38,048 nucleotides of DNA, taken from the NCBI GenBank assembly GCA_949292205.1, contig CASEYR010000013.1, positions 2,293 through 40,340 on the forward strand. The letters run 5' to 3'. The notes under the pieces were generated by a model. The model ran no database searches. It saw only the letters and a program-made list of their open reading frames with translations, and had not been told where the DNA came from. Shown here one piece after another: positions 8,464-17,321 of the stretch; the first letter of the stretch is position 1, and every line of letters starts with the position of its first letter. The stretch comes from an uncultured Alphaproteobacteria bacterium. Its GTDB lineage: Bacteria > Pseudomonadota > Alphaproteobacteria > CAAHEQ01 > UBA3637. The position numbers and the translations under genes are program-made.

Positions 8464-9537
8464 TTAGTAGGGGCGATACCCATATCCGATTTGTTGTTGC
8501 AATGGCTGTTGATAAACAGGTTGTCCATTTTGAACCGGCACATAGACCTGCCCTGAAACAGGCATCTGAGCCGAACGTTGAACGCCGGGCTGATTCATCA
8601 ATGGTTGAATTGAAGTCGGATGGCTCACCTGTGATTGAGGCACATATGCTTGAGTTGAAACCGTTGTAGATACGGAAGACGGAACCATTTGACTCGATGC
8701 ACCCGACTGAAGCGGAGCAGAATAAACAGATGCCGGAGCCGACATAGACAAGGGTTGTGTTCCGGAAGAAGGAACAGTCTGATAAATCGGTTGTTGTGTC
8801 ATCATAACCGGCTGTTGCACAACCGTAGGCGAAAGCTGTTGAATCGCCGGTGCCTGCATCACAATCGGTCGTTGTTGAATATAAGTCGGTTGCTGTTGCA
8901 TCACCATCGGTTGTTGTTGAACATAAGTCGGCTTACGCTGAACCGTAATAGCCTGTTGCATAACAACCGGACGCTTTACGATAACGGGTTGCTCCATAAC
9001 AACAGGTTGTTCAATTGTAATTTCACGCTGAACCGTCACAGGGTATTGAACCGAAATCGGATACTGACGCGTAATCGGATATTGAACTTTCACGGGCTGT
9101 TGAACATATTGTGTATCAATTTGGCTTTCAACAATACTATTTCTGGCTACAGTTTCTGGTTTTAAATCTTGAACCGGAATTGGATCACTCAAGCAAGACC
9201 CACGACACGTCTTAAAAGCACGTAAAGATGCTGTCTTTTGAGGAATCGGAGCAGCCTCATCAACATAAGTCAAGGTCAAAGCCTCCCCCTGTCCTTCTCG
9301 AGCAGTTTTAGCAATAACTGTTTCATTTTCGCTTGTCAGTTTCTCCCGAGAATATGAATTTGCGGACAAACTGCTTTTAGCAGAAACACTCCCTGCATCA
9401 TAATCCGCAGTATCTCCGGCCATCACATATGACCAATTTACATCATCTGAAGGATCTCCGTCCGCAAGAGCATAAGCACTAATGGACAAACAGACCGAAA
9501 GACTTGCCAACAAAGCAACGGTTAATTTTGTATTCAT
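8464..9537 (-). CDS. Secreted Val/Gln/Pro-repeat protein of unknown function
   Basis: A 357-residue protein with a clear signal peptide (MNTKLTVALLASLSVCLSIS, then AYA-LADG). After about 100 ordinary residues comes a long region built on degenerate units of the type VQYPV, QQP and VMQQ (roughly 140-240). A Ser/Gln/Pro-rich tail ending in YGYRPY follows. Two Cys (CRGSC) precede the repeats. The start is ATG 9537, preceded by AAAGGAG; a longer in-frame start would swallow that site. It is probably periplasmic or surface-exposed and extended. I do not recognise a named family. The gene is monocistronic, with its own promoter and terminator. Confidence 0.8.
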   Translation of the reverse strand: MNTKLTVALLASLSVCLSISAYALADGDPSDDVNWSYVMAGDTADYDAGSVSAKSSLSANSYSREKLTSENETVIAKTAREGQGEALTLTYVDEAAPIPQKTASLRAFKTCRGSCLSDPIPVQDLKPETVARNSIVESQIDTQYVQQPVKVQYPITRQYPISVQYPVTVQREITIEQPVVMEQPVIVKRPVVMQQAITVQRKPTYVQQQPMVMQQQPTYIQQRPIVMQAPAIQQLSPTVVQQPVMMTQQPIYQTVPSSGTQPLSMSAPASVYSAPLQSGASSQMVPSSVSTTVSTQAYVPQSQVSHPTSIQPLMNQPGVQRSAQMPVSGQVYVPVQNGQPVYQQPLQQQIGYGYRPY

Positions 9538-9567
9538 AAAGGCTTCTCCTTTCCGTATGATAATCAT

Positions 9568-9596
9568 ACTTTATGCTGATTTTTATCAGGAATCAA
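9568..9596 (-). promoter_or_regulatory. Promoter for the Val/Gln-repeat gene, with an inverted repeat in the spacer
   Basis: Minus strand: TTGATT, 17 bases, TAAAGT. The spacer contains the palindrome CTGAT-AAAA-ATCAG, which could be an operator; no regulator is proposed. Confidence 0.5.
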
Positions 9597-9601
9597 GTTT
9601 T

Positions 9602-9859
9602 TTATTCAGCAATACCCAACAATTTTTTATACTCATCACGCAAATACTCGGCTTCAGCTCTATCGGCGGGGGTCATCTTACGCAACCGTAAAATCTGACG
9701 CATTACTTTTACATCATATCCATCCCCCTTTGCTTCGGCAAAGATTTCCCTGATATCAGCCCCCAATTCCTTACGTTCTTCCTCCAAACGTTCAATTCGC
9801 TCAACATAAGAAGCCAACTTTCCTGCATCAGGTGGGACAGACTTAATCTCATCAACCAT
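9602..9859 (-). CDS. UPF0335 (DUF2312) protein
   Basis: An 85-residue alpha-helical, probably coiled-coil protein of the alphaproteobacterial UPF0335 family (LASYVERIERLEEERK, then VMRQILRLRKM). The start is ATG 9859 with GGAGG five bases upstream; an in-frame GTG at 9865 overlaps that ribosome site and is rejected. It follows trcR by 12 bases, an arrangement common in this class, so the two are cotranscribed. Some relatives are annotated as GapR-like nucleoid proteins, and the helical and basic composition is compatible with DNA binding, but that is inference. Confidence 0.9.
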   Translation of the reverse strand: MVDEIKSVPPDAGKLASYVERIERLEEERKELGADIREIFAEAKGDGYDVKVMRQILRLRKMTPADRAEAEYLRDEYKKLLGIAE

Positions 9860-9871
9860 ATTCACCTCCGA

Positions 9872-10396
9872 CTAAGATTTATAAGAGTTGATAGCTTGAA
9901 CGGCAGCATTTAAATCCGACTCCGAGCACAACCCAAGAGTTACAGGATTGCGAGGAACAATATTGTGGATATTTTTATGAGTCCGTTCGCGAATCGCCAG
10001 AATAGTAGGTTTTGTTGTTCGTAGCAATTTAACGATTTGAGAATCCCGCATTTCAGGATGATGTTTCACAATCCAAGCAATCGCAGCCGGACGATCATTC
10101 CGTTTAGCCTGCGACACATAGCGTTTACCTTTATTCAGTAATTTTTCAACTTCCGGATTTGTATATAATTCCAGTCTAGCCTCAGGATCTGCCTCACACC
10201 GCTTGATTTCCTCACGCGTTAACTGTTCATTGACAATCGGATCAAACCCCATGATATGAGAAGCCACATCACCATCTGCGATTGCCTGAATTTCCAGTGT
10301 GTGCATTCCGCAAAAATCAGCGATCTGTTGAAATGTCAAAGTTGTATTATCCAACAACCAAACGGCCGTTGCTTTTGGCATTAAAGGAAGAGTCAT
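9872..10396 (-). CDS. trcR: Cell-cycle transcriptional regulator TrcR (DUF1013)
   Basis: A 174-residue cytoplasmic protein matching the DUF1013 family, named TrcR from work on cell-cycle transcription in Alphaproteobacteria. Typical features are the start MPKATAVWLLDNTTLTFQQI, an HTH-like segment (QQIADFCGMHTLEIQAIADG), GFDPIVNEQLT, and the C-terminal block IAWIVKHHPE...RDSQIVKLLRTTK. AAAGG precedes the ATG. It is first in a two-gene unit with the UPF0335 gene, behind a good promoter at 10441-10469. Confidence 0.92.
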   Translation of the reverse strand: MTLPLMPKATAVWLLDNTTLTFQQIADFCGMHTLEIQAIADGDVASHIMGFDPIVNEQLTREEIKRCEADPEARLELYTNPEVEKLLNKGKRYVSQAKRNDRPAAIAWIVKHHPEMRDSQIVKLLRTTKPTILAIRERTHKNIHNIVPRNPVTLGLCSESDLNAAVQAINSYKS

Positions 10397-10440
10397 TTTT
10401 TATACCTTTCATGTTAAAAATAAAATGTCGGAATGGGGGC

Positions 10441-10469
10441 AGTATATCAAAATACTTTACCAAAAGCAA
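10441..10469 (-). promoter_or_regulatory. Promoter for trcR
   Basis: Minus strand: TTGCTT, 17 bases, TATACT. The start would be near 10434, giving a leader of about 40 bases. Confidence 0.65.
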
Positions 10470-10541
10470 TAAAAATGATGACAAGCCAAAAATAATTTGA
10501 TATGTTGAACATAGATATATTATTTAGAAAAGGAGAAAAAA

Positions 10542-11084
10542 ATGAGAAAAAAATTATATGCTCTGACATTAGCCACAGTACTTGGTCTGACAATGCCGAC
10601 AATCGCAGGCTTTTATGCCGGTGCCGGCATTGGGGGTAGTTTTAACGGTGGATCGGCAACAACGGATGGTATCCGCAGTTCTTATAAAAACACACCGGCC
10701 TACTCCTTATCCGCGGGATATGAGCTCCCCTTACCTCTGCTGGACATTCGTGGCGAAGTCGAGTATTTACACGCAAAACCAAATGTCAAGTATGGGGAAA
10801 GTCGGAAATTAGACGGCCTGATGTTAAATGCCTACGGCGTCATTCCGTTTATTCCATTAATTGACCCCTATGTTGGTCTTGGCATCGGAAAAGTTCGCTT
10901 TGATCACACAAACTCTTTCGCAGTTCAAGGTATGCTTGGTGTTGAATATGAATTACCGATTGCTCCGATTACGGTCGGTGCCGAGTATCGTTATTTCAAG
11001 ATTAACGAAACGACAGGTAAAATAAACTCTCCGTCAAAATATCATACAAACATTTTGATGATGAAGCTTAAATATCTGTTCTAA
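10542..11084 (+). CDS. Small outer-membrane beta-barrel protein
   Basis: A 180-residue protein with a signal peptide cleaved near TIAG-FYAG. The mature part has alternating amphipathic strands (FYAGAGIGGSF, YSLSAGYELPL, DIRGEVEYL, PYVGLGIGKV, VGAEYRYF) and ends in KLKYLF. The terminal Phe preceded by hydrophobic residues is the BAM recognition signature. Size and pattern fit an 8-stranded Omp25/OmpW-like barrel. AAAAGGAG precedes the ATG. A weak TTGATA-15-TATTAT promoter lies at about 10498-10524, and a terminator follows, so the gene stands alone. Confidence 0.85.
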   Translation: MRKKLYALTLATVLGLTMPTIAGFYAGAGIGGSFNGGSATTDGIRSSYKNTPAYSLSAGYELPLPLLDIRGEVEYLHAKPNVKYGESRKLDGLMLNAYGVIPFIPLIDPYVGLGIGKVRFDHTNSFAVQGMLGVEYELPIAPITVGAEYRYFKINETTGKINSPSKYHTNILMMKLKYLF

Positions 11085-11111
11085 TTTTAGATAAAAAATA
11101 TCGTTTGAAGC

Positions 11112-11136
11112 AAAGTCCCCACTCTGGGGACTTTTT
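11112..11136 (+). terminator. Rho-independent terminator of the beta-barrel gene
   Basis: AAAGTCCCC/GGGGACTTT stem around a five-base loop, followed by T residues, 28 bases past the stop. Confidence 0.9.
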
Positions 11137-11177
11137 CATTAACAAACAAGAAACAACACTATAATATAAAGAAATGC

Positions 11178-11206
11178 TTGACACGAGATTAAAAATCGGT
11201 TAGTCT
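11178..11206 (+). promoter_or_regulatory. Promoter of the ffh-rpsP-rimM-trmD-rplS operon
   Basis: Consensus TTGACA, 17 bases, TAGTCT. The transcript would begin near 11213, only a few bases before the structured leader. Confidence 0.7.
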
Positions 11207-11218
11207 ATCAGACAGTTT

Positions 11219-11299
11219 CCAGATATGACTAGTTTTTAGTCTCCACGGAGATACATCAATCAGCGCGGGTGCGCCCATTGGTGCGATTGGTTTATCTGG
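11219..11299 (+). ncRNA. Structured multi-stem leader RNA upstream of ffh
   Basis: The leader is closed by a perfect 7-bp pairing, CCAGATA (11219-11225) with TATCTGG (11293-11299). Inside are GACTA/TAGTC (11227-11241), an overlapping alternative GTCTC/GAGAT hairpin (11239-11252), and a 7-bp stem ATCAATC/GATTGGT (11255-11291) enclosing GCGC-GGGT-GCGC. Five T residues follow the closing helix, and the ffh ribosome site comes 11 bases after the helix. I do not recognise a named riboswitch or the 4.5S RNA. The role as a cis-regulator of ffh is inference. Confidence 0.5.
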
Positions 11300-11322
11300 T
11301 TTTTGACAGAAAAGGAACACAC

Positions 11323-12711
11323 ATGTTTACAGGCTTGGCCGACAGACTATCCCATGTTTTCGATAAACTCACACGTCGTGGGATTTTAACCGAATCGGCC
11401 GTTGATGAAACGATGCGAGAAATCAAAATCGCTCTGATAGAGGCTGACGTTGCCCTGCCTGTTGTTAAAGATTTTATTGCCAAGGTTCGTGAAAAAGCAA
11501 TCGGAGAACAAATTGTCAAATCGGTTTCTCCGGCTCAAATGGTTGTTAAGATTGTGTACGATGCCTTGGTTGAATTGCTTGGAACGCCGACACTGTTAGA
11601 TTTAAAACCGCAACGCCAAAATGTCATTTTAATGGTTGGCTTGCAAGGTTCCGGAAAAACGACATCTTCGGCAAAATTGGCGCGTCGCCTTAAAAAGGAC
11701 GGGAAAAAAGTTTTATTAGCCAGCTTGGATACCTATCGTCCGGCGGCACAGGAACAACTTGCCGAGCTTGGTCGCACAAATGATTTAACGGTTCTGCCGA
11801 TTATTCCGGAACAAAAGCCATTAGAGATTACGCGTCGTGCCTTGGCTGAAGCAAAGACAACACTTACCGATGTTTTAATTTTAGACACGGCAGGTCGGTT
11901 ACATATAGATGATGAGATGATGACAGAAGTCATCGCCATTCGTGATTTAGCCCAACCGACTGAGGTGTTATTGGTCGTAGATGCATTAATGGGGCAAGAT
12001 GCCGTTCAGATGGCACAATCATTCAAAGATAGAATCGGGATTACCGGCACGATTTTGACCCGAGTTGATGGGGATTCTCGTGGAGGAGCGGCTCTTTCCA
12101 TGCGTGCTGTTACAGGGGTTCCGGTTCAATTTCTGGGGGTTGGCGAAAAGAATGAGGCATTAGAAGTTTTTGATGCCAAGCGTATTGCCGATCGGATTTT
12201 GGGTATGGGAGACGTTGTCGGACTGGTCGAAACCGCGATGGAGAAAGTGAATCAAGAAGAAGCGCAACAAACAGCTCTTCGGATGATGAGCGGTCAGTTT
12301 GATTTAAATGATTTACTCTCCCAAATGCGTCAAATGAACAAGATGGGAGATATAAAAGGGATAATGAAAATGATTCCCGGCCTATCAAAATTCAGTGCCC
12401 AGATTGATGCGTCAAACATCAACAATAACATGATTAAAAGGCAGGAGGCCATTATCCTGTCGATGACTCCGTACGAGCGTCGTCATCCAGAGGTGTTAAA
12501 GGCTGCTCGGAAGCAACGAATAGCAAACGGAGCCGGTGTTTCGGTAAACGAAGTAAATCGGTTATTGAAGCAGTATGAACAAATGGCAGAAGTTATGAAG
12601 AAATTCAAAAAAATGGGACCTCTCGGGATGCTGTCTCTGATGAAGAAGATGGGCGGCATAGCAGGAGGAGACAACCCTTTTATGAATGGCGGAGGCTTTC
12701 CTCCGTTTTAA
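11323..12711 (+). CDS. ffh: Signal recognition particle GTPase Ffh
   Basis: Ffh binds 4.5S RNA and signal sequences and delivers ribosomes to FtsY at the inner membrane. The 462-residue protein has the N domain, the G domain with P-loop GLQGSGKT (106-113), DTAGR and TRVDGD, and the Met-rich M domain (from about 320) that binds RNA and signal peptides. The start is ATG 11323, with AAAGGA seven bases upstream; an upstream in-frame start at 11269 would run through the structured leader and is rejected. It is first in the operon with rpsP, rimM, trmD and rplS. Confidence 0.97.
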   Translation: MFTGLADRLSHVFDKLTRRGILTESAVDETMREIKIALIEADVALPVVKDFIAKVREKAIGEQIVKSVSPAQMVVKIVYDALVELLGTPTLLDLKPQRQNVILMVGLQGSGKTTSSAKLARRLKKDGKKVLLASLDTYRPAAQEQLAELGRTNDLTVLPIIPEQKPLEITRRALAEAKTTLTDVLILDTAGRLHIDDEMMTEVIAIRDLAQPTEVLLVVDALMGQDAVQMAQSFKDRIGITGTILTRVDGDSRGGAALSMRAVTGVPVQFLGVGEKNEALEVFDAKRIADRILGMGDVVGLVETAMEKVNQEEAQQTALRMMSGQFDLNDLLSQMRQMNKMGDIKGIMKMIPGLSKFSAQIDASNINNNMIKRQEAIILSMTPYERRHPEVLKAARKQRIANGAGVSVNEVNRLLKQYEQMAEVMKKFKKMGPLGMLSLMKKMGGIAGGDNPFMNGGGFPPF

Positions 12712-12746
12712 CCAGAACAACTGAACAAGAAAGGAAAAAAGAAAAG

Positions 12747-13169
12747 ATGTCAGTTCGTATTCGTTTAGCTCGTGGTGGCGCCAAGAAACACCCGTTCCAC
12801 AAAATCGTGGTCGCCGATAAACGCTCTCCGCGTGACGGCCGCTTTATTGAGGCGATTGGTTTTTATAACCCGCTGTTACCGAAAGATCACGCCGATGCAT
12901 TGCGTGTAGATGTTGAAGCCGCCAAGAAATGGATGGCAAACGGTGCCGAAGTTACGGAACGCGTTCAAAAATTATTTGCAACGATCGGTTTGTGCGATAA
13001 GCCGGCAGTTCGTGAAACACCGAAGAAGTCCGCCCCGAAAGCCAAAGCTCAAGAACGTATGAAAGAAGCTGCTGAAAAAGCCGCCGCAGCCGAGGAAGCT
13101 CGCAAAGCTGCCGAAGAAGAAGCCAAAGCCGCAGCAGAAGCTGCTCAGGCGGAAACTCCGGCCGAATAG
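12747..13169 (+). CDS. rpsP: 30S ribosomal protein S16 with a C-terminal Ala/Lys/Glu tail
   Basis: S16 is an early-binding 30S protein. The first 80 residues are canonical ([33 protein letters not shown]). The remaining 60 form a low-complexity Ala/Lys/Glu helix-prone extension (about 95-140). Extended S16 tails are common in Alphaproteobacteria. It begins 35 bases after ffh with AAAGGA upstream. Confidence 0.97.
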   Translation: MSVRIRLARGGAKKHPFHKIVVADKRSPRDGRFIEAIGFYNPLLPKDHADALRVDVEAAKKWMANGAEVTERVQKLFATIGLCDKPAVRETPKKSAPKAKAQERMKEAAEKAAAAEEARKAAEEEAKAAAEAAQAETPAE

Positions 13170-13184
13170 TCAAGGAAGCACGAT

Positions 13185-13700
13185 ATGTCCAACAAGATCT
13201 GCGTCGGTCAAATTGTCAATGTCCATGGGATTAAAGGGGCAGTCAAGATTCGTCCCTATTTATCTCAACCAATGGACATCGGCACATTCGGTCGTCTGAC
13301 GGATCAAAACGGCAATCGGATTTTTGAGGTAAAAGCCATCAGTCAAAAAGGTGATTTTGTCTTAGCCTCTATCAAAGGCATAACAGACAGGACACAAGCA
13401 GAAGCGGTAAAAGGCCTGATGCTTTACGCGAATCGGGAACAACTACCGGCACAGTCAGAGGGCGAATTTTATTACTGCGATCTGATTGGGATGCAAGTTT
13501 TAGAGGACGGGCAACCGTTCGGAACGGTCAAAGCCGTTCAAAACTTTGGAGCTGGAGATATCTTAGACGTTCAAACGATGAAGGGGCGGATATTTTCTTT
13601 TGATTTTTCAAAAGCGACCTTCCCGCGAATTGATTTGACCGATCGCACAATGGATATTGTTTTACCCGAAGGGATGACGGAGGTTGTGCATGAAAGTTAA
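13185..13700 (+). CDS. rimM: 16S rRNA processing protein RimM
   Basis: RimM assists maturation of the 30S head and contacts S19. The 171-residue protein opens with [19 protein letters not shown], the typical RimM N-domain, and has a PRC-barrel C-domain ([19 protein letters not shown]). AAGGAAG lies upstream of the ATG. It follows rpsP by 15 bases and overlaps trmD by 11 bases. Confidence 0.96.
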   Translation: MSNKICVGQIVNVHGIKGAVKIRPYLSQPMDIGTFGRLTDQNGNRIFEVKAISQKGDFVLASIKGITDRTQAEAVKGLMLYANREQLPAQSEGEFYYCDLIGMQVLEDGQPFGTVKAVQNFGAGDILDVQTMKGRIFSFDFSKATFPRIDLTDRTMDIVLPEGMTEVVHES

Positions 13701-14376
13701 CATTCTGACACTATACCCCGAAATGTTCCCCGGCTGTCTGGGATATTCTCTGGCAGGGAAAGCCTTAGCGGAAGGGAAATGGTCTTTAAACGTTGTCAAC
13801 ATTCGTGACTTTGCAACCGATAATTATAAATCTGTTGACGACACACCGTTTGGCGGCGGGGCCGGCATGGTCATGAAGCCCGAAGTACTGGATGCAGCCA
13901 TTAGTGCGACATGGACAGGCGGACCTTTATATTACCTCTCTCCCCGAGGAAAAACATTTGTGCAACAAACGGCACAGGCTTGGGCGAAAGAATCCGAGAT
14001 GACGTTTCTGTGCGGACGGTTCGAAGGCATTGACGAGCGTATTTTAGAAAAATGGCAGATACAAGAAATCAGTATCGGGGACTTTGTCTTATCTGGCGGA
14101 GAACCGGCATTATTGACAATGTTAGATGCTGTTATCCGACTCCTGCCGTCGGTTATGGGCAACACGGACTCAGCCCTTGAAGAAAGCTTTTCTGATGGAT
14201 TGTTAGAGTATCCGCAATATACCAAACCGCAGGTATGGCAAGGACGTTCGGTTCCCGAAGTATTACTGTCGGGACATCATGCCAACATTCGGAAATGGCG
14301 CTTGGAACAGGCTGAACAAATAACCAAAACAAGAAGACCAGACTTGTGGACGAAATATCTGGCTCACAAAAACTAA
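13690..14376 (+). CDS. trmD: tRNA (guanine37-N1)-methyltransferase TrmD
   Basis: TrmD makes m1G37 in tRNAs reading CNN and some other codons, preventing +1 frameshifts; it uses S-adenosylmethionine in a trefoil-knot fold and acts as a dimer. The 228-residue protein shows [17 protein letters not shown] and [12 protein letters not shown], the knot and SAM-site motifs. The start is ATG 13690, with GGAGG six bases before it. A TTG two codons earlier is not needed. It overlaps the rimM 3' end by 11 bases, implying coupling. Confidence 0.97.
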   Translation: MKVNILTLYPEMFPGCLGYSLAGKALAEGKWSLNVVNIRDFATDNYKSVDDTPFGGGAGMVMKPEVLDAAISATWTGGPLYYLSPRGKTFVQQTAQAWAKESEMTFLCGRFEGIDERILEKWQIQEISIGDFVLSGGEPALLTMLDAVIRLLPSVMGNTDSALEESFSDGLLEYPQYTKPQVWQGRSVPEVLLSGHHANIRKWRLEQAEQITKTRRPDLWTKYLAHKN

Positions 14377-14390
14377 GAAAGGATTATAAA

Positions 14391-14771
14391 ATGGATATCA
14401 TTCAAGAATTAGAAAATGAACAAATCGCCAAGATGGATAAAAAGATTCCGGAATTCAAAGCCGGAGACACCGTCAAGGTTATGTATAAAATCGTAGAAGA
14501 TAAAGGTCGTGAACGTTTACAAGCTTATGAAGGCGTTTGTATTGCACGTTCCAACAACGGCGTCAACTCTTCCTTTACGGTTCGTAAAATTTCTTTCGGA
14601 GAAGGCGTAGAACGTGTATTCCCGTTATATTCTCCGAACGTAGCCGCCATTGAAGTTGTTCGTCGCGGTAAAGTCCGTCGCAGCAAATTGTATTATCTGC
14701 GTTCTCTGTTCGGCAAGAAAGCCCGTATTACAGAAGATAAAGACAATATGTCTGCCGAAACGGAAGAATAA
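14391..14771 (+). CDS. rplS: 50S ribosomal protein L19
   Basis: L19 sits at the 30S-50S interface. The 126-residue protein shows [39 protein letters not shown] and [11 protein letters not shown], all family signatures. The start is ATG 14391, preceded by GAAAGGA; an in-frame upstream start lies inside trmD and is not used. Last gene of the operon, 14 bases after trmD. Confidence 0.97.
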   Translation: MDIIQELENEQIAKMDKKIPEFKAGDTVKVMYKIVEDKGRERLQAYEGVCIARSNNGVNSSFTVRKISFGEGVERVFPLYSPNVAAIEVVRRGKVRRSKLYYLRSLFGKKARITEDKDNMSAETEE

Positions 14772-14786
14772 GATTCTAATAAGAAG

Positions 14787-14814
14787 AAACACCGCCCAAA
14801 AGCGGTGTTTTTTT
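14787..14814 (+). terminator. Rho-independent terminator of the ffh-rplS operon
   Basis: AAACACCGC/GCGGTGTTT stem with a six-base loop and a T run, 16 bases past the rplS stop. Confidence 0.92.
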
Positions 14815-14896
14815 ATATCCTAAAAAAAAGTGATAAATGTAAAAAACAATTTCTTATACGAATAAAAGAAAATCACATCATCAGCATCTTCGGAAA

Positions 14897-16294
14897 CTAA
14901 AATAAATTAAACAGTCCCGGAGATTTCTGCTTGGATTTTTCCATTTCACTTTTCTGTTTTTGTTGTTCGGAAAACTCTTTTCCCCTTAACAATTCTTCCG
15001 TAGTTGCCTCAGCCTCAACTGCCAAAATTGCACTTTGAACAGACAAGGTCAAGTTAGGATCTGCGGTTTTAGACGATATCAATAGCCAACCATAGCAAAC
15101 AGAGGCATCTGGATTTGGCACGCCTCGCCCTTCACAATACATCTTTGCCAATTGATATTGAGCATAAGCATCACCGGTATCGGCACCTTTTTGATACCAT
15201 GTAACGGCAGCTTGATCATCAGAAAAACGACTACTCAACAAATCGCCATAGTAGGCATAAGCCTTTATTTTGCCATCACTTCCAGCCAAAGTAACAGCCT
15301 TTTCCAGCGCCGTTCGATCTTTCGAGGAAATCGCATCATTCACCATATCCGTCGTCACACCATACGGAGAACCATCCGTCAACAAAACAGACCCGCCTTC
15401 TAACATTTGCTGCGTCGTTGTGGCATCATTAAAGCCCGGAATAGTTGGCACAACAGCCTTTAATCTTTCTTCATCTGGAACAGATTCAGCGGCCGAGATC
15501 GGGCGCCATTCCCGAACTTTTTGTTGGCGAGCGACCAAATCTTTAGGATCTTTAATTTTTGATCCCAAGGCATCTCGTTTTAAAGCAGCATTTTGACCAA
15601 CATCATCCGAGTTATATGCCGCCAAAATACTATACCAAGCATAAGAATCCAATAAATTTAATAATCTGGGATTTGTTTCACGAACTTCGGCCCACTCTTG
15701 TTGAGCAAGAACATACCCCTGATTAGCCGATCGAGAATACCATTTTGTAGCTTCGGTATAATCCTGAGGGATACCGCGTCCGGACAAATAAGCTTGCCCC
15801 ACTTTCATCTGGGCTCGCTTGTCACCCTTTAAAGCTCCCATCAAATAAAAACCAAAGGCATATGTATAGTTCTTTTCAACCCCTGTTCCGTTTGCATAAG
15901 CATTTCCTAATTCATATAAAGCATCTTCATTTCCGGCATATGCCGCTTTTTTCAGGTATTGAAGCCCCAAGTCTGCATTTTTGGCAATACCGTCTCCGTT
16001 TAACATCATTTTACCCAATTGAACCGCAGCATCCATACTGTATCCCTTATCAGCACGTTGAAACAACTCCAAAGCCCGTTTATTGTCTTGCTCAACACCC
16101 AAGCCTTCACCATACATACGTCCCAAATAATAAACAGCAGTAGGATCCCCTTCTTCAGCCAAATACGAAAATTCGGCAAAAGCACTTTTATAATCTTTTC
16201 TATCAAAAGACTGAATCGCCTCGGGCAGACCCGCCAAGGCCTGAACAGACAAAACGGTTGAACACAACAATGTACCGATAATTTGAAACTTCAT
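14897..16294 (-). CDS. Secreted Sel1-repeat (TPR-like) protein
   Basis: A 465-residue protein with a signal peptide (cleavage near VQALA-GLPE). Sel1-like repeats of the form YxLGxMYxxGxGVxxDxxxAxxWY run from about residue 35 to 205 (four to five copies), with another near 365-410 (AQYQLAKMYCEGRGV). A 130-residue non-repeat stretch separates them, and the tail is Lys/Gln-rich. Sel1 solenoids scaffold protein complexes; periplasmic examples act in envelope remodelling, but no specific role is shown here. GAGGTGG precedes the ATG, and a good promoter lies at 16329-16357. No strong terminator was seen after the stop. Confidence 0.85.
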   Translation of the reverse strand: MKFQIIGTLLCSTVLSVQALAGLPEAIQSFDRKDYKSAFAEFSYLAEEGDPTAVYYLGRMYGEGLGVEQDNKRALELFQRADKGYSMDAAVQLGKMMLNGDGIAKNADLGLQYLKKAAYAGNEDALYELGNAYANGTGVEKNYTYAFGFYLMGALKGDKRAQMKVGQAYLSGRGIPQDYTEATKWYSRSANQGYVLAQQEWAEVRETNPRLLNLLDSYAWYSILAAYNSDDVGQNAALKRDALGSKIKDPKDLVARQQKVREWRPISAAESVPDEERLKAVVPTIPGFNDATTTQQMLEGGSVLLTDGSPYGVTTDMVNDAISSKDRTALEKAVTLAGSDGKIKAYAYYGDLLSSRFSDDQAAVTWYQKGADTGDAYAQYQLAKMYCEGRGVPNPDASVCYGWLLISSKTADPNLTLSVQSAILAVEAEATTEELLRGKEFSEQQKQKSEMEKSKQKSPGLFNLF

Positions 16295-16328
16295 CTAACC
16301 ACCTCATGTTTTATGAATTAATGTTTTA

Positions 16329-16357
16329 GTTATATCACGCTTTCCGATAACTGTAAA
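16329..16357 (-). promoter_or_regulatory. Promoter for the Sel1-repeat gene
   Basis: Minus strand: TTTACA, 17 bases, TATAAC, with transcription starting near 16322. Confidence 0.6.
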
Positions 16358-16383
16358 TCTTTTTTTAGTCAGACACTGTTTTT

Positions 16384-17241
16384 TCAAGGTAGATACAATC
16401 TGGGATTAACAACTTTTGCTTTATAACGAATCTCAAAATGCAACTGCGGTGTTTTAACGCTTCCTGTTTTACCGATTTCGGCTATTTTTTGACCCTTTTT
16501 AACTGACTGTCCCTTTTTTATCAATAACTTATCATTATGCGCATAGGCTGTAATCCAACCATTTTTATGCTGAATTAATATCAAGTTACCATATCCTTTT
16601 AATTCATTTCCAGCATAGGCAACCGTTCCATTGTCAGCCGCCTTCACGGAATCACCTATTTTTCCGGCGATATTAATACCGTCATTACCATTTCCAAAAT
16701 CGGAAATAACTTTTCCGTATACAGGCCAAACAAACCGCTTCCCTTTTTGAGAACGAGGAACTTGAGCACTTCCCTTAAAAGTATTTGGATTTTTCGGCGG
16801 TTTAACAGTGGTTACCTTTTTTGAGGTTAAAGCTTTTTTAGCCGAGGACTTTGATTTAACGGAAGAAACAGCTTCTTCATCCCCCGTCCAAGACGAGATT
16901 TTCAACATTTGTCCAACTTGAATTTGATAGGGAGCGCGAATCCCATTCAAGCGAGCCAATGAATTGACAGACATATCATATCTTTTAGCAATGCTGTAAA
17001 GAGTATCCCCCCGTCTGACTTTATGTTTTCGCACACTTGGGAAATAAAGGTATTGTCCCGGATAGAGTGTATAAGGTGGCTTTAAATTATTTTCCTCAAT
17101 AATTGCCCGCATCGGCACCTCGTTTTTACGTGCAATGCTGTAGAGGGTATCTCCTTTTTTAACACGAACACCACCTGCACAACCGCTTAAAAGAAGGATT
17201 GCACATAAGTATATACAAAACAAGCGAATAAAAAACACCAT
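16384..17241 (-). CDS. NlpD-like lipoprotein: two LysM domains plus a degenerate LytM (M23) domain
   Basis: A 285-residue envelope lipoprotein with lipobox LLSGC at the end of its signal peptide. Two LysM domains follow (KKGDTLYSIARKNEVPM and RRGDTLYSIAKRYDMSV), then a basic Ser/Lys linker, then a C-terminal LytM domain (about 168-285). In active M23 enzymes the first zinc motif is HxxxD; here the segment reads GNDGINIAG, with Asn at both ligand positions, while AYAH and QLHFE remain. It is therefore probably not a hydrolase but an amidase activator of the NlpD type, suiting the AmiC-like amidase at 32743. No ribosome site is seen, and the promoter places the transcript start at the ATG itself. 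Confidence 0.88.
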   Translation of the reverse strand: MVFFIRLFCIYLCAILLLSGCAGGVRVKKGDTLYSIARKNEVPMRAIIEENNLKPPYTLYPGQYLYFPSVRKHKVRRGDTLYSIAKRYDMSVNSLARLNGIRAPYQIQVGQMLKISSWTGDEEAVSSVKSKSSAKKALTSKKVTTVKPPKNPNTFKGSAQVPRSQKGKRFVWPVYGKVISDFGNGNDGINIAGKIGDSVKAADNGTVAYAGNELKGYGNLILIQHKNGWITAYAHNDKLLIKKGQSVKKGQKIAEIGKTGSVKTPQLHFEIRYKAKVVNPRLYLP

Positions 17242-17247
17242 GCTTTT

Positions 17248-17276
17248 TTCATACTGTTTTTATTCTAAAAAATCAA
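17248..17276 (-). promoter_or_regulatory. Promoter giving a probable leaderless mRNA for the LysM/LytM gene
   Basis: Minus strand: TTGATT, 17 bases, TATGAA. Six to seven bases after the -10 is the ATG at 17241, so the message would have essentially no 5' leader. Confidence 0.6.
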
Positions 17277-17321
17277 GAAAAATATATTTTAGAACACAAA
17301 CAACATAAAATATGTTTTATA

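Noticed and set aside
8689-9165. 158-residue Arg/Leu/Asn-rich plus-strand frame
   Set aside because: It is the mirror of the Val/Gln/Pro repeat gene, an artefact of its repetitive codons, with no ribosome site.
11219-11299. 4.5S SRP RNA gene next to ffh
   Set aside because: The conserved GGAAG/GCAG core of SRP RNA is absent; the structure lies in the ffh leader instead.
12952-13173. 73-residue Leu/Arg-rich minus-strand frame
   Set aside because: Antisense to the Ala/Lys/Glu tail of S16.
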